The notes under the pieces are model-generated. The model made no database searches and was not told the DNA's origin. It worked only from the letters and a program-made list of their open reading frames with translations. 64,000 nt of DNA, from contig NZ_KB907079.1 in the NCBI RefSeq assembly GCF_000381765.1, positions 1-64,000 of the forward strand, written 5' to 3'. The stretch's first letter is position 1, and every line of letters begins with the position of its first letter. The position numbers and the translations under genes were made by a program. Shown here one piece after another: positions 28,173-36,918 of this stretch. The DNA is from [Zimmermannella] faecalis ATCC 13722. Its GTDB lineage: Bacteria; Actinomycetota; Actinomycetes; Actinomycetales; Microbacteriaceae.

Positions 28173-29426
28173 TCAGCGGGCCGTCACGCTGCCGAACCGG
28201 TTCGCGATCGGCCGCAGCAACACGGGTCGCGCGAGCAGCATGGCGGCGACCGTCACGAGCATCCCGGCGGCGAAGAGCCAGAACCCGAGCCAGCCGTGGT
28301 CGCTGCGGGCCGCGAACATGTGGTTGAGGTTGGTGAGCAGCCCGGTCGAGGCGACGAGCAACACGTGCACGATGATGAACGCGACGAAGTAGAGCATGAC
28401 CGGGAAGTGCACGGCGCGCGCCCACTCGACGGGGAACCGCGCGCTGAGGCGCTCGTTGTGGCTCGGCCACCACTCGCTCATGCGGAATCCGCTCGCGATC
28501 GACAGCGGCGCCGCGATGAACACCGTCGCGAAGTACGCTAGCTGCTGCAGCGAGTTGTAGTTCACCCACCCGTTCTCGGCGGGCCACTGCAGGGCCGCGT
28601 ACTGGAGCGCCGCCGACAGCGCGTTCGGCACGACCTCCCAGCTCGTCGGCACGATGCGCACCCACTGGCCCGTCGCGAACAGCAGCACGACGAACACGGC
28701 GCCGTTGATGAGCCAGAGCAGGTCAACGCTCGTGTGGAGCCACACCGCGAGCGACACTTTCTTGCCGCCGCGCTTCGGCGTGAAATACGCCTCGGGCTTG
28801 CGCTCGCGCCGCACCTGCAGGCCGCTGCGAATGATGAGCGCGATGAGCAGCAGGTTGAAGAAGTGCGACCAGTTCAGCCACGCGGGCAGGCCGACGGGCG
28901 CCCAGTCGGGCAGCGCGTACTCCCCCGGGAACCGCTCGACAAAGCCCGCGATCGGCGCCCACCCGATGAGGCCGCGGGCGATCGCGACGACGATGGTCGC
29001 GAGACCTACGACCGCGAGGGCCACGAGCACGGATGCGGCGAGCCACTGCCGGCGGGTTGTGGGGCGGAAGGATGGTGGTGCGGCCGTGACCGGCGGAATC
29101 TCAAGAGCCGATTTGGTGACCTGAGTTTCGGCGGGTTCGGGGGTTTCGGCCGGTGCGGAAGTTTCTTGGATGGCGACCCGCTCGACGGTTTCAGTTCGCT
29201 CCGCGATTGGGGGCCATGGGTCGCCGCCGACCACTCGCGGTAGGCCTTGCCGGGCCCCATGCGGCGCGACGACTCTGGATGCGCGTCCAGGGACAGCGGC
29301 TGGTATTGGCTTCGGCGCTGGTGCTGGAACTGGTGCCTCCGCTTGCGCCTGTCGCTGCTCCAACACTTCCGCCAACGGCGGCCACGGCGCCCCACCAAGA
29401 GTCCGCGGCAGCCCCTGCCTGGTCAT
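28173..29426 (-). CDS. Cytochrome b-like membrane protein with duplicated N-terminal motif, coupled to ETF
   Basis: A 417-residue protein. Residues 1-125 are a Pro/Ala-rich cytoplasmic-type region with two copies of a motif of form RQGLPRxxGGxPWPPxAE (residues 3-20 and 59-76). Residues 128-410 are a cytochrome b/b561-type domain with about six hydrophobic segments. Candidate haem-ligand histidines lie in NWSHFFN, VWLHTSVD, and RAVHFPVM...IIVHVLL. The start overlaps the etfA stop by ATGA, so it is made together with the electron-transfer flavoprotein. A role in passing ETF electrons to the quinone pool is inferred; no FixC/ETF-QO or EtfD gene is in the window. Confidence 0.8.
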   Translation of the reverse strand: MTRQGLPRTLGGAPWPPLAEVLEQRQAQAEAPVPAPAPKPIPAAVPGRASRVVAPHGARQGLPRVVGGDPWPPIAERTETVERVAIQETSAPAETPEPAETQVTKSALEIPPVTAAPPSFRPTTRRQWLAASVLVALAVVGLATIVVAIARGLIGWAPIAGFVERFPGEYALPDWAPVGLPAWLNWSHFFNLLLIALIIRSGLQVRRERKPEAYFTPKRGGKKVSLAVWLHTSVDLLWLINGAVFVVLLFATGQWVRIVPTSWEVVPNALSAALQYAALQWPAENGWVNYNSLQQLAYFATVFIAAPLSIASGFRMSEWWPSHNERLSARFPVEWARAVHFPVMLYFVAFIIVHVLLVASTGLLTNLNHMFAARSDHGWLGFWLFAAGMLVTVAAMLLARPVLLRPIANRFGSVTAR

Positions 29427-30403
29427 GACGACGGGCCCTTCCCACCCAACAGCTCAATGACCTTTGGCACGATGGTGAATAGGTCACCAACGACACCAAG
29501 GTCGGCGATCCCAAAGATGGGCGCGTTCGGGTCTTTGTCGATGGCGATGATGTTGGTGGCGGTCTGCATTCCGGCGCGGTGCTGGATCGCGCCCGAGATG
29601 CCGACGGCGAGGTAGAGGTCGGGTGACACCGAGGTGCCGGTCTGGCCGACCTGGAGTGAGGGGTCGACGTAGCCGGCGTCGACGGCGGCGCGGGATGCTC
29701 CGACTGCGGCGCCGAGGGCGTCGGCGAGCTGCTCGATGAGGACGAACTGTTCCTTCGAGCCGACGCCGCGGCCGCCCGAGACGACGCGGCTGGCGGAGCG
29801 CAGGTCGGGCCGCGACGAGGCGCCGGCGGTGGGCTCGAAGCCGTCGACGACGAGGCCGCGACGCTCGGTACTCGCAAGCTCGAGCGGCACGGTTTCGCCC
29901 GCGGCGGGCTCCGCGCGGGCGTCGATCGAGCCGAGGCGCAGCGTGACGACGAGCGGGCCCGAGGTCGCCGCCGAGGTCGCCTCGTAGGCGCCGCCGTAGA
30001 CGGAGTGCCGCGCGAGGATGCCCTCGTCGTCGCGCTCCACGGCGACGGCGTCGGCGGCGAGCGGCGCGCGCAGGCGCACGGCGGCACGGCCCGCGGCGTC
30101 GGCGCCCTCGGTTGAGTTCGGCACGAGCACGGCCTCGGGATGCTCGTCGGCGACGGCGGCCGCGAGCGCGGCGGCGGCCCGGGCTCCGACCTCGCCAGGG
30201 TTGGCCCCAACAGTGCGCACACGGGCCGCGCCGAGGCGCCCGGCCTCGGCGGCAAGCTCGCCGAGCTGCGCCTCCGGCCCGACGACGACGGCGACGGGCG
30301 TGCCGAGGGTGGCTGCGGCGCCGAGCGCTTCGGCGGCGCCAGCCGCGAGCATCCCACCCTCGCCGGGAGCTGCGAGCAGCAGCACGAGAACTGAAGTGCT
30401 CAT
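29423..30403 (-). CDS. etfA: Electron-transfer flavoprotein alpha subunit
   Basis: A 326-residue ETF alpha chain. The C-terminal FAD-binding domain is clear: GQTGTSVSPDLYLAVGISGA followed by IQHRAGM and IIAIDKDPNAPIF. The N-terminal domain is a looser nucleotide-binding fold. With EtfB it accepts electrons from acyl-CoA dehydrogenases, three steps of which can be served by genes in this window. The start overlaps the etfB stop (ATGA), and the stop overlaps the cytochrome b-like gene. Confidence 0.95.
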   Translation of the reverse strand: MSTSVLVLLLAAPGEGGMLAAGAAEALGAAATLGTPVAVVVGPEAQLGELAAEAGRLGAARVRTVGANPGEVGARAAAALAAAVADEHPEAVLVPNSTEGADAAGRAAVRLRAPLAADAVAVERDDEGILARHSVYGGAYEATSAATSGPLVVTLRLGSIDARAEPAAGETVPLELASTERRGLVVDGFEPTAGASSRPDLRSASRVVSGGRGVGSKEQFVLIEQLADALGAAVGASRAAVDAGYVDPSLQVGQTGTSVSPDLYLAVGISGAIQHRAGMQTATNIIAIDKDPNAPIFGIADLGVVGDLFTIVPKVIELLGGKGPSS

Positions 30404-31209
30404 GCCCGCTCCCCCACGAGTCGGCGTTCGGTGAGGAACGCGACGATGCGCTCGGCCGCGTCGCCGGAGTCGGTGATGACCTCGCCGGCCTTGCGCGGGG
30501 GCCGCTTTGTCGCCGCGATCATGATCGAGCGCGGCTCCTCGAGCTCGTCGAGCGGCGCCGCGAGCTGCGCGAGCTCGTCAGCGAGGTCGTCGAGGCTGAG
30601 CGTCTCGAGCGGTTTCTTCTTCGCGCTCATGATGCCGCGCAGAGCGGGCAGCCGCGGGTCGGGCAGCGACTCGGTCACCGAGACGATCGCGGGGAGCGTC
30701 GCCGTCACGGCCATGGTGCCGCCGTCGCTCGCGCGCGTCGCCCGCACCGCATCCGTCTCGATCGTGAGGGTCTCGGCCTGCGTCACGGCCGGCCACTCGA
30801 GCAGTTCGGCGAGCATCGACGCCATAACCCCGCCGACGCCGTCGGTCGAGGCGTTGCCGGTGAGCACGAGGTCGGGTGCCGTCCGGCGCACGACGGCGGC
30901 GAGCACCTCGGCGGTGCGCACGAGGTCGGCGCCGAGCAGGCGCTCGTCGATGACGTGCACGGCCGAGGCCGCGCCCATCGCGAGCGCCTTGCGCAGCGCG
31001 GCCTGCGACGACTCGGGCGCCATCGTCACAGCGACGACCTCGACGTTCTCGCCAGTCTCGGCGTGCGCGATCGCTGCCTCGAGCGCGCGCTCCGTGATCT
31101 CGTCGAGCACGGTCTCGCTCACCGCCCGGTCGGCGAGCCCGGTTTCGAGCGTCAGCGCGCGGTCACCGAACGTATCGGGTACGGGCTTCACCAGCACGAC
31201 GATCTTCAT
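30400..31209 (-). CDS. etfB: Electron-transfer flavoprotein beta subunit
   Basis: A 269-residue ETF beta chain that starts MKIVVLVKPVPDT, with GGGAG seven bases upstream. The AMP-binding region and the signature VTESLPDPRLPALRGIMSAK (recognition loop for acyl-CoA dehydrogenases in the family) are visible. It is the first gene of a leftward operon etfB-etfA-cytochrome b-(marR). It is divergent from the HSD10-like dehydrogenase operon, with an inverted repeat in the 128-base gap. Confidence 0.95.
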   Translation of the reverse strand: MKIVVLVKPVPDTFGDRALTLETGLADRAVSETVLDEITERALEAAIAHAETGENVEVVAVTMAPESSQAALRKALAMGAASAVHVIDERLLGADLVRTAEVLAAVVRRTAPDLVLTGNASTDGVGGVMASMLAELLEWPAVTQAETLTIETDAVRATRASDGGTMAVTATLPAIVSVTESLPDPRLPALRGIMSAKKKPLETLSLDDLADELAQLAAPLDELEEPRSIMIAATKRPPRKAGEVITDSGDAAERIVAFLTERRLVGERA

Positions 31210-31255
31210 CGGCGGGCTCCCTTCGGTCCCGAACGACCCCGTCGTCGTTCGTTGC

Positions 31256-31279
31256 ACATCCTATCGATTAATTGGATGT
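31256..31279. promoter_or_regulatory. Inverted repeat between etfB and the beta-oxidation operon
   Basis: ACATCC and GGATGT are separated by the AT-rich TATCGATTAATT. AT-rich sequence stands out in this GC-rich region, and the element lies in the shared divergent promoter. It is a candidate operator for the nearby MarR regulator or a TetR-type regulator. Confidence 0.4.
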
Positions 31280-31337
31280 CAATGTATTCCGAAGCGTGCC
31301 TTGCTACCCTCGCGGGCAACCGAACCGAAGGGTCAGC

Positions 31338-32096
31338 ATGGATATCAACGGTCAGGTAGCGCTCGTCACCGGCGGGGCCTCGGGGCTCGGGCTCGCAACC
31401 GTGAAGCGGCTGCTCGCGCGGCAGGCAAAGGTGGTCATCGTCGACCTCCCCGGCACCCCGGCCGCCGACGCCGCGACCGAACTCAAGGGCGCCGTGTTCG
31501 CGCCCGCCGACGTGCGCGACGAGGCGCAGGTCGCGGCCGCCCTCGACGCCGCGGATGCGCTCGGCGACCTGCGCGCCGTCGTGAACTGCGCCGGCGTCGC
31601 CGACGCGATCAAGGTGAACTCGAAGCACGGCCCGTACCCACTCGACCGGTTTCAGCGCGTGCTTGAGGTGAACGTCACGGGCACGTTCAACGTCATTCGC
31701 CTCGCGACCGAGCGGATGCTCCGGCTCGCGCCGCTCGGCGAGGAGCGCGGCGTCATCGTGAACACGGCGTCGGTCGCCGCGTTCGACGGGCAGATCGGGC
31801 AGGCGGCGTACTCGGCGTCGAAGGGCGCGATCCACGCGATGACGCTGCCGATCGCGCGCGAGCTCGCCGACTACCTGATCCGCGTCGACACGATCGCCCC
31901 CGGCACGTTCGACACCCAGCTGCTCGCGGGCCTGCCCGAGGCGGCGCGCGAGTCGCTCGCGAAGCAGGTGCCGCATCCCGCCCGCCTCGGCAACCCCGAC
32001 GAGTTCGGGCTGCTCGTCACCCAAATACTCGACAACCCGATGCTCAACGGCGAGACGATTCGGCTCGACGGGGCGATTCGAATGGCACCAAGGTAG
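31338..32096 (+). CDS. Short-chain dehydrogenase, HSD10-like 3-hydroxyacyl-CoA dehydrogenase
   Basis: A 252-residue SDR. The cofactor motif is [10 protein letters not shown] and the catalytic pair is in [11 protein letters not shown]. Long stretches match the HSD17B10/HADH2 type, notably [20 protein letters not shown] and the C-terminus [14 protein letters not shown]. Such enzymes oxidise (S)-3-hydroxyacyl-CoA, including 2-methyl-3-hydroxybutyryl-CoA from isoleucine. The start is at 31338 with AAGGG upstream. Acyl-CoA dehydrogenase follows after 6 bases. Confidence 0.9.
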   Translation: MDINGQVALVTGGASGLGLATVKRLLARQAKVVIVDLPGTPAADAATELKGAVFAPADVRDEAQVAAALDAADALGDLRAVVNCAGVADAIKVNSKHGPYPLDRFQRVLEVNVTGTFNVIRLATERMLRLAPLGEERGVIVNTASVAAFDGQIGQAAYSASKGAIHAMTLPIARELADYLIRVDTIAPGTFDTQLLAGLPEAARESLAKQVPHPARLGNPDEFGLLVTQILDNPMLNGETIRLDGAIRMAPR

Positions 32097-32102
32097 GTCA
32101 GC

Positions 32103-33260
32103 ATGCGATCAACGTTCTACGAAGAAGAGCACGACGCGTTCCGCGAGAGCGTGCGCGAGTTCGTCGCCCGCGAGATCACGCCGCACTACGACGAGTGGGA
32201 GCGGGCCGGTGAGGTGCCGTTCGAGCTCTACGCGAGGATGGGCGCGGCCGGGCTCGTCGGCCTCGCGATTCCCGAAGAGTACGACGGCATGGGCGTCGAC
32301 GACTACCGCTTTCGCATGGTGCTTAACGAGGAGCTCTCGCGGGCGCAGGCGACGAGCGTCAACGCGGCGTTCGGGGTGCACGACGACATCGTGATCCCCT
32401 ACCTGCTCGACCTCGCGACCGATGAGCAGCGCGGCCGCTGGTTCCCGAGCATGGCGGCCGGCACCCGCATCAGCGCGGTCGGCATGACCGAGCCGGGCGC
32501 GGGCAGTGACCTGCAGGGCATCCGCACGACGGCCGTGCGCGACGGCGACGACTGGATGCTGAACGGCTCGAAGACGTTCATCACGAACGGGTTCCACGCC
32601 TCGCTGATTCTCGTGTTCGCGCGCACCGACCCCGAGGCGGGCTCGCGCGGCTACTCGCTGTTCATGGTCGAAGACGGCATGCCCGGTTTCGAGCGCGGCC
32701 GCAAGCTCGACAAACTCGGGTTGCACGCGCAAGACACGGCCGAGCTGTTCTTCAGCGACGTGCGGGTGCCCGCCGCGAACCTCATCGGCGAGGCCGGGCA
32801 GGGGCTCATCTACCTCATGCAGCGGCTGCCGCGCGAGCGCATCTCGATCGCGGCGGCGGGTCTCGCGTCGGCCGAGGCGGCGTACGGCTGGGGCCGCGAC
32901 TACGTGTTCGAGCGCGAGGCGTTCGGCAAGCCGATCGGTGACCTGCCGACCGTGCGGTTCACGCTTGCCGAGCTCGAGACCGAGCTCGACATCACGCGCG
33001 CGTACGTCGAGCGCTGCATCCTCGCGCTGAACGAGGGCGAGCTCACGACGGTCGAGGCGTCGAAGGCGAAGTGGTGGGCGACCGAGCTCGAGCAGCGCGT
33101 CGTCACCCGCAGCCTGCAGTTGCACGGCGGCTACGGCTTCATGGAAGAATTCCCCATCGCGCGCGCGTTCCGTGACTCGCGCGTGCAGACCATTTACGGC
33201 GGCACGACCGAGATCATGAAAGAGATCATCGGCCGCGACATTGCGAAGCGAGCGAGATGA
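32103..33260 (+). CDS. Acyl-CoA dehydrogenase, long-chain/isovaleryl type
   Basis: A 385-residue FAD-dependent dehydrogenase. Motifs: VGMTEPGAGSDLQGI, ELFFSDVRVP and LQLHGGYGFMEEFP. The C-terminal position that holds Glu in most members reads IYGGTTEIMK, so the usual catalytic Glu is absent there. Glu245 in RLPRERISI is at the helix-G position used by long-chain and isovaleryl-CoA dehydrogenases (family knowledge). This distinguishes it from the enzyme at 24496. The start follows the SDR stop by 6 bases, and the stop overlaps the aldehyde dehydrogenase (ATGA). Confidence 0.88.
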   Translation: MRSTFYEEEHDAFRESVREFVAREITPHYDEWERAGEVPFELYARMGAAGLVGLAIPEEYDGMGVDDYRFRMVLNEELSRAQATSVNAAFGVHDDIVIPYLLDLATDEQRGRWFPSMAAGTRISAVGMTEPGAGSDLQGIRTTAVRDGDDWMLNGSKTFITNGFHASLILVFARTDPEAGSRGYSLFMVEDGMPGFERGRKLDKLGLHAQDTAELFFSDVRVPAANLIGEAGQGLIYLMQRLPRERISIAAAGLASAEAAYGWGRDYVFEREAFGKPIGDLPTVRFTLAELETELDITRAYVERCILALNEGELTTVEASKAKWWATELEQRVVTRSLQLHGGYGFMEEFPIARAFRDSRVQTIYGGTTEIMKEIIGRDIAKRAR

Positions 33261-34741
33261 CGACGACCGAGACGCAGGCGACCTTCGACGTTCGGAACCC
33301 GGCCACAGGCGAGGTGGTGGGCACGTATCCGCGAACGACGCGCGACGAGGTGGATGCGACGGTCGCGCGGGCGCGGGCAGCTGCGGCCTGGTGGTCGCAG
33401 CTGTCGTATCGCGACCGGGCCGAGCGCCTCGGCGCGTTCCGCGGCGCGATCGCCCGGAACTTCACCGACCTCACGCGCGTCGTGCACGAGGAGACCGGTA
33501 AGCCGACGGGCGAGGCGGCGCTCGAGATCGCACTGATTCTCGATCACGTCGCGTGGGCAGCGAAGCACGCGCGGCGGGTGCTCGGCCCGCAGCGGCGCGG
33601 CTCGTCGCTCATGAGCTTCCACCTCGGCGCGACGGTCGAGTACCGGCCGCTCGGCGTCGTCGGCGTGATTGGCCCTTGGAACTTCCCCGTCATGACGCCG
33701 CTCGGGTCGATCGCGTTCGCGCTCGCCGCGGGCAACACGGTCGTCTTTAAGCCGAGCGAGTTCACACCCGGCGTCGGGGTGTGGCTCGCCGAGCGGTTCG
33801 CCGAGGCCGTGCCCGAGCATCCGGTGCTGCAGGTCATCACGGGCGAGGGTGCCACGGGCGACGCGCTCGCGCGCTCGGCAATCGACAAGCTCGCGTTCAC
33901 CGGGTCGACCCGCACGGCGAAGCGCGTCATGGCGGCGGCGGCCGAGCGGCTCACACCCGTGGTCGCCGAGTGCGGCGGCAAAGACGCGTTCGTCGTCGAC
34001 TACGACGCCGACCTCGACGCGGCGGCCGAGGCGGCCGCGTGGACGTCCCTCGCGAACGCCGGGCAGATCTGCGTCGGCACCGAGCGCCTCTACGTGCACT
34101 CGAGCGTCTACGACGAGTTCGCCGAGAAACTCGCCGGCATCGTGAACGGCGTGCGCGCCGGCGCGGGCGGGCAGCTCGGCCCGCTCACGATGCCGTCGCA
34201 GCTTGAGGTCGTCGGCCGCCACGTCTCCGAGGCACTCGCCGCGGGCGGGCGGGTGCGCGCCGGCGCGGTGGGCGAACCCGACGGCCAGTTCGTGCAGCCC
34301 GTCGTACTCGAGGGCGTGCCCGAGTCGGCCGCCGCCGTGCGCGAAGAGACGTTCGGCCCCACCGTGACGCTCGCGAAGTTCGACGACGTCGACGAGGTGC
34401 TGCGGCTCGTGAACGCGACCGACTACGGCCTCGGCGGCACCGTGTTCGGCAAGCGGCGCGCGAACGAGATCGCCGCCGGGATGCGCTCCGGCATGGTCTC
34501 GGTGAACGTCGCGCTCGGCTTCGCGCAGGTGCCGAGCACCCCGTTTGGTGGGGTCGGCGCGTCGGGCTTTGGGCGCATCCACGGCCCCGAGGGCCTGCGT
34601 GAGTTCGCCTACGCGCACTCGGTCGTGCGAAAGCGGCTGCCCGCGCCCGCCAACTTCACGTCGTTCGGCCGCACGCCGCGGCAGGATGCGCTGCTCGAGC
34701 GGTTCGTGCACCTCATGCACGATCGCGCGGGGCGCGGCTGA
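33257..34741 (+). CDS. Aldehyde dehydrogenase family protein
   Basis: A 494-residue NAD(P)-dependent aldehyde dehydrogenase. The general base is Glu238 in VVAECGGKDA and the nucleophile Cys272 is in NAGQICVGTERLYV. NAD-site segments are VGVIGPWNFP and FTGSTRTAK. Its place between an acyl-CoA dehydrogenase (ATGA overlap) and a thiolase suggests that it feeds fatty aldehydes, or aldehydes from side-chain oxidation, into the pathway. The substrate is not evident. A succinate-semialdehyde dehydrogenase-like role cannot be excluded. Confidence 0.88.
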   Translation: MTTTETQATFDVRNPATGEVVGTYPRTTRDEVDATVARARAAAAWWSQLSYRDRAERLGAFRGAIARNFTDLTRVVHEETGKPTGEAALEIALILDHVAWAAKHARRVLGPQRRGSSLMSFHLGATVEYRPLGVVGVIGPWNFPVMTPLGSIAFALAAGNTVVFKPSEFTPGVGVWLAERFAEAVPEHPVLQVITGEGATGDALARSAIDKLAFTGSTRTAKRVMAAAAERLTPVVAECGGKDAFVVDYDADLDAAAEAAAWTSLANAGQICVGTERLYVHSSVYDEFAEKLAGIVNGVRAGAGGQLGPLTMPSQLEVVGRHVSEALAAGGRVRAGAVGEPDGQFVQPVVLEGVPESAAAVREETFGPTVTLAKFDDVDEVLRLVNATDYGLGGTVFGKRRANEIAAGMRSGMVSVNVALGFAQVPSTPFGGVGASGFGRIHGPEGLREFAYAHSVVRKRLPAPANFTSFGRTPRQDALLERFVHLMHDRAGRG

Positions 34742-34766
34742 GTCGGTCACTAGAGGAGGAACCACC

Positions 34767-35939
34767 ATGCGCGAAGCCGTCATTGTCGACGCGATCCGCA
34801 CCCCGTCGGGCCGCGGGAAGCCGGGCGGCGGGCTGTCGGCCGCGCATCCGGTCGATCTGCTCGCGGGCGTGCTCGAGGAGCTCGTGCGCCGCTCGGGGCT
34901 CGACCCGGAGCTCGTCGACGACGTCATCGCCGGCTGCGTGCAGCAGGCGGGAGAGCAGACACAGAACGTCGCGCGCAGCGCGCTGCTCGCGGCCGGGTTC
35001 CCACACACGGTGCCCGGCACGACGGTCGACCGGCAGTGCGGCTCGAGCCAGCAGGCGGCGACATTCGCGGCGCAGGCGATTATGTCGGGCAGCCAGGACA
35101 TCGTGATCGCGGCGGGCGTTGAGTCGATGAGCCGGCTGCCGCTCGGGGTCGCGACGATGGGGCGCGATCCCCTCGGCGAGCGCCTGCGCGCCCGCTACCC
35201 CGAGGGGCTCGTGCATCAGGGCATTTCGGCCGAGCTCATCGCCGCGAAGTGGGGGTTCAGCCGGGCGCAGCTCGACGAGTTCTCGGCGCGCTCGCACGAG
35301 CTCGCGGCGGCCGCGGCGTCGAGCGGTGCGTTCGACGGTGAGCTCGTGCCGGCGTTCGGACTCACCGCCGACGAGACGGTGCGCCCCGGCACGACTGTCG
35401 AGAAGCTCGGCCAGCTCGCCCCGTCGTTTGTCGACGAGGGCATCGCCGCGCGCTTCCCCGAGATCGACTGGAAGATCACGCCCGGCAATTCGTCGCCGCT
35501 CACCGACGGCGCCTCGGCGGCGCTCATCATGTCGCGCGAGCGGGCCGACGAGCTCGGGCTGCGGCCACGCGCCCGGTTCGTCGCGTTCTCGGTCGTCGGC
35601 GACGACCCGCTGCTCATGCTGACGGGCCCGATTCCCGCGACCGAGCGGGTGCTGCGCCGCGCGGGCCTCGGCATCGGCGACATCGACGCGTTCGAAGTGA
35701 ACGAGGCGTTCGCGCCGATCCCTCTCGCCTGGCTCGCCGAGACGGGCGCCGATCCGGCGAAGCTCAATCCCCGCGGCGGCGCGATCGCGCTCGGGCACGC
35801 GCTCGGATCGTCGGGCACGCGCTTGCTCGCGACGCTGCTCGGCGAGCTCGAGGCGACGGGCGGCCGCTACGGACTCCAGACGATGTGCGAGGGCGCCGGC
35901 ATGGCCAACGCAACAGTCATCGAGCGCCTCGCAGCCTAG
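34767..35939 (+). CDS. Acetyl-CoA C-acyltransferase (thiolase)
   Basis: A 390-residue degradative thiolase. The nucleophile Cys91 is in VDRQCGSSQQA. The active-site His is in GGAIALGHALGSSGTR, and the second Cys in LQTMCEGAGMANA. The start at 34767 has GAGGAGGA six bases upstream. It completes the beta-oxidation steps with the HSD10-like enzyme and the hydratase at 26579. It ends the rightward operon; hairpin repeat copy 2 follows. Confidence 0.93.
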   Translation: MREAVIVDAIRTPSGRGKPGGGLSAAHPVDLLAGVLEELVRRSGLDPELVDDVIAGCVQQAGEQTQNVARSALLAAGFPHTVPGTTVDRQCGSSQQAATFAAQAIMSGSQDIVIAAGVESMSRLPLGVATMGRDPLGERLRARYPEGLVHQGISAELIAAKWGFSRAQLDEFSARSHELAAAAASSGAFDGELVPAFGLTADETVRPGTTVEKLGQLAPSFVDEGIAARFPEIDWKITPGNSSPLTDGASAALIMSRERADELGLRPRARFVAFSVVGDDPLLMLTGPIPATERVLRRAGLGIGDIDAFEVNEAFAPIPLAWLAETGADPAKLNPRGGAIALGHALGSSGTRLLATLLGELEATGGRYGLQTMCEGAGMANATVIERLAA

Positions 35940-35966
35940 CGCGCGCCCGGCCACTCGCCGAGCATC

Positions 35967-36042
35967 CGCCCCACCACCTCCGCTGACTGACGGCAATTCG
36001 CAGCTTTTCCGCCGAAAACGACGCAAATTGCCGTCAGTCAGC
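35967..36042 (+). repeat. Dispersed hairpin repeat, copy 2
   Basis: The tag CGCCCCACCACCTCCGC (35967-35983) runs straight into the left arm GCTGACTGACGGCAATTCGC (35982-36001). The right arm is at 36023-36042, with 19 of 20 positions complementary. It lies between the convergent thiolase and GntR genes and has the same orientation as copy 1. Confidence 0.85.
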
Positions 36043-36095
36043 GATGAAATCCGTGACGGCTCGCGGCCAGGCAGCTGGGCGGATAGGCGGGGCGG

Positions 36096-36770
36096 CTACT
36101 CGCCGAGCGCGCGGCTTACCTGCGCGATGTGGTTCGCGACGGCGGCACGCGCATCCTCGGCCGAGCCGGCCTCGATCGCCTCGAAGATTTCGCGGTGCTC
36201 GATGTCGGAGGCGACGCGGCGGGCCCGCGTGAGGTTCAGGAACTCCGACTGCGGGTTGAGCCCCTCGCGCAGCAGCGCGACGAGCGAGGCGAGCACGGGG
36301 TTGCCGCTCGCCTCGGCGATCGCGATGTGGAACTGGCCGTCGAGGCGAACCCAGGCGCGCAGGTCGTCGCTCGCGTCCATCCGCTCGACGAGGTCGCGCA
36401 GGGCCTCGAGCTGCTCGTCGGTGCGGCGCTCGGCCGCGTATCCGGCCGAGGGCACCTCGACGTTGGGGCGCGCCTCGATGAGGTCGGCGGCCGAGTAGCC
36501 GCCGAACGTGAGCTGCGGCCGCTCCTGCTTCGAGAGCACGTAGGTGCCGCTGCCGACGCGCGTCTCGGTGAGCCCGAGCGTCGAGCACGCGCCGAGCGCC
36601 TCGCGCAGAATCGAGCGGCTCACGCCGAAGCGCTTCGCGAGGTCGTTCTCGCTCGGCAGGCGGTCGCCCACCGCGACGTCGTCGCTGAGCAGCAGCTCCT
36701 TGAGTGCCTGAAACGTCGCCTCCGCGGCGCTCACGCGCTTGATTTTGCCTGCGGTTGGGGAATCGTTCAC
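36096..36770 (-). CDS. GntR/FadR-family transcriptional regulator (probable asparagine operon regulator)
   Basis: A 224-residue regulator with a winged-helix N-terminus (LPSENDLAKRFGVSRSILREAL) and a C-terminal FCD ligand-binding domain. The domain carries His residues in the FHIAIAEASGN, EHREIFEAIEAG and ANHIAQV segments that usually bind a metal. GTG 36770 has GAGG upstream and is preferred to the TTG at 36800. It is divergent from the permease-asparaginase pair, and the 149-base gap contains a CTGTCCGACAG palindrome of the FCD-type operator form. Regulation of ansP-ansA is inferred. Confidence 0.85.
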   Translation of the reverse strand: MNDSPTAGKIKRVSAAEATFQALKELLLSDDVAVGDRLPSENDLAKRFGVSRSILREALGACSTLGLTETRVGSGTYVLSKQERPQLTFGGYSAADLIEARPNVEVPSAGYAAERRTDEQLEALRDLVERMDASDDLRAWVRLDGQFHIAIAEASGNPVLASLVALLREGLNPQSEFLNLTRARRVASDIEHREIFEAIEAGSAEDARAAVANHIAQVSRALGE

Positions 36771-36860
36771 GCTGCTCGCCTCGGTTCGGAATCGGTCCAA
36801 CTAATCTAGCCGACGGGCATCCGGAATCTTCATCTTGCGCCGCGCATCCACCACCCCTAA

Positions 36861-36880
36861 GCTGTCCGACAGCTGGACAG
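36861..36880. promoter_or_regulatory. Candidate GntR operator
   Basis: CTGTCCGACAG (36862-36872) is a palindrome of the TNGTNNNACNA-like form bound by FCD-type GntR proteins. A third half-site GGACAG follows at 36875-36880. The element is 39 bases upstream of the permease start. Confidence 0.5.
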
Positions 36881-36918
36881 ATCTCAGGATGGTTGTCGAG
36901 CACCACGAAAGGTTCACA

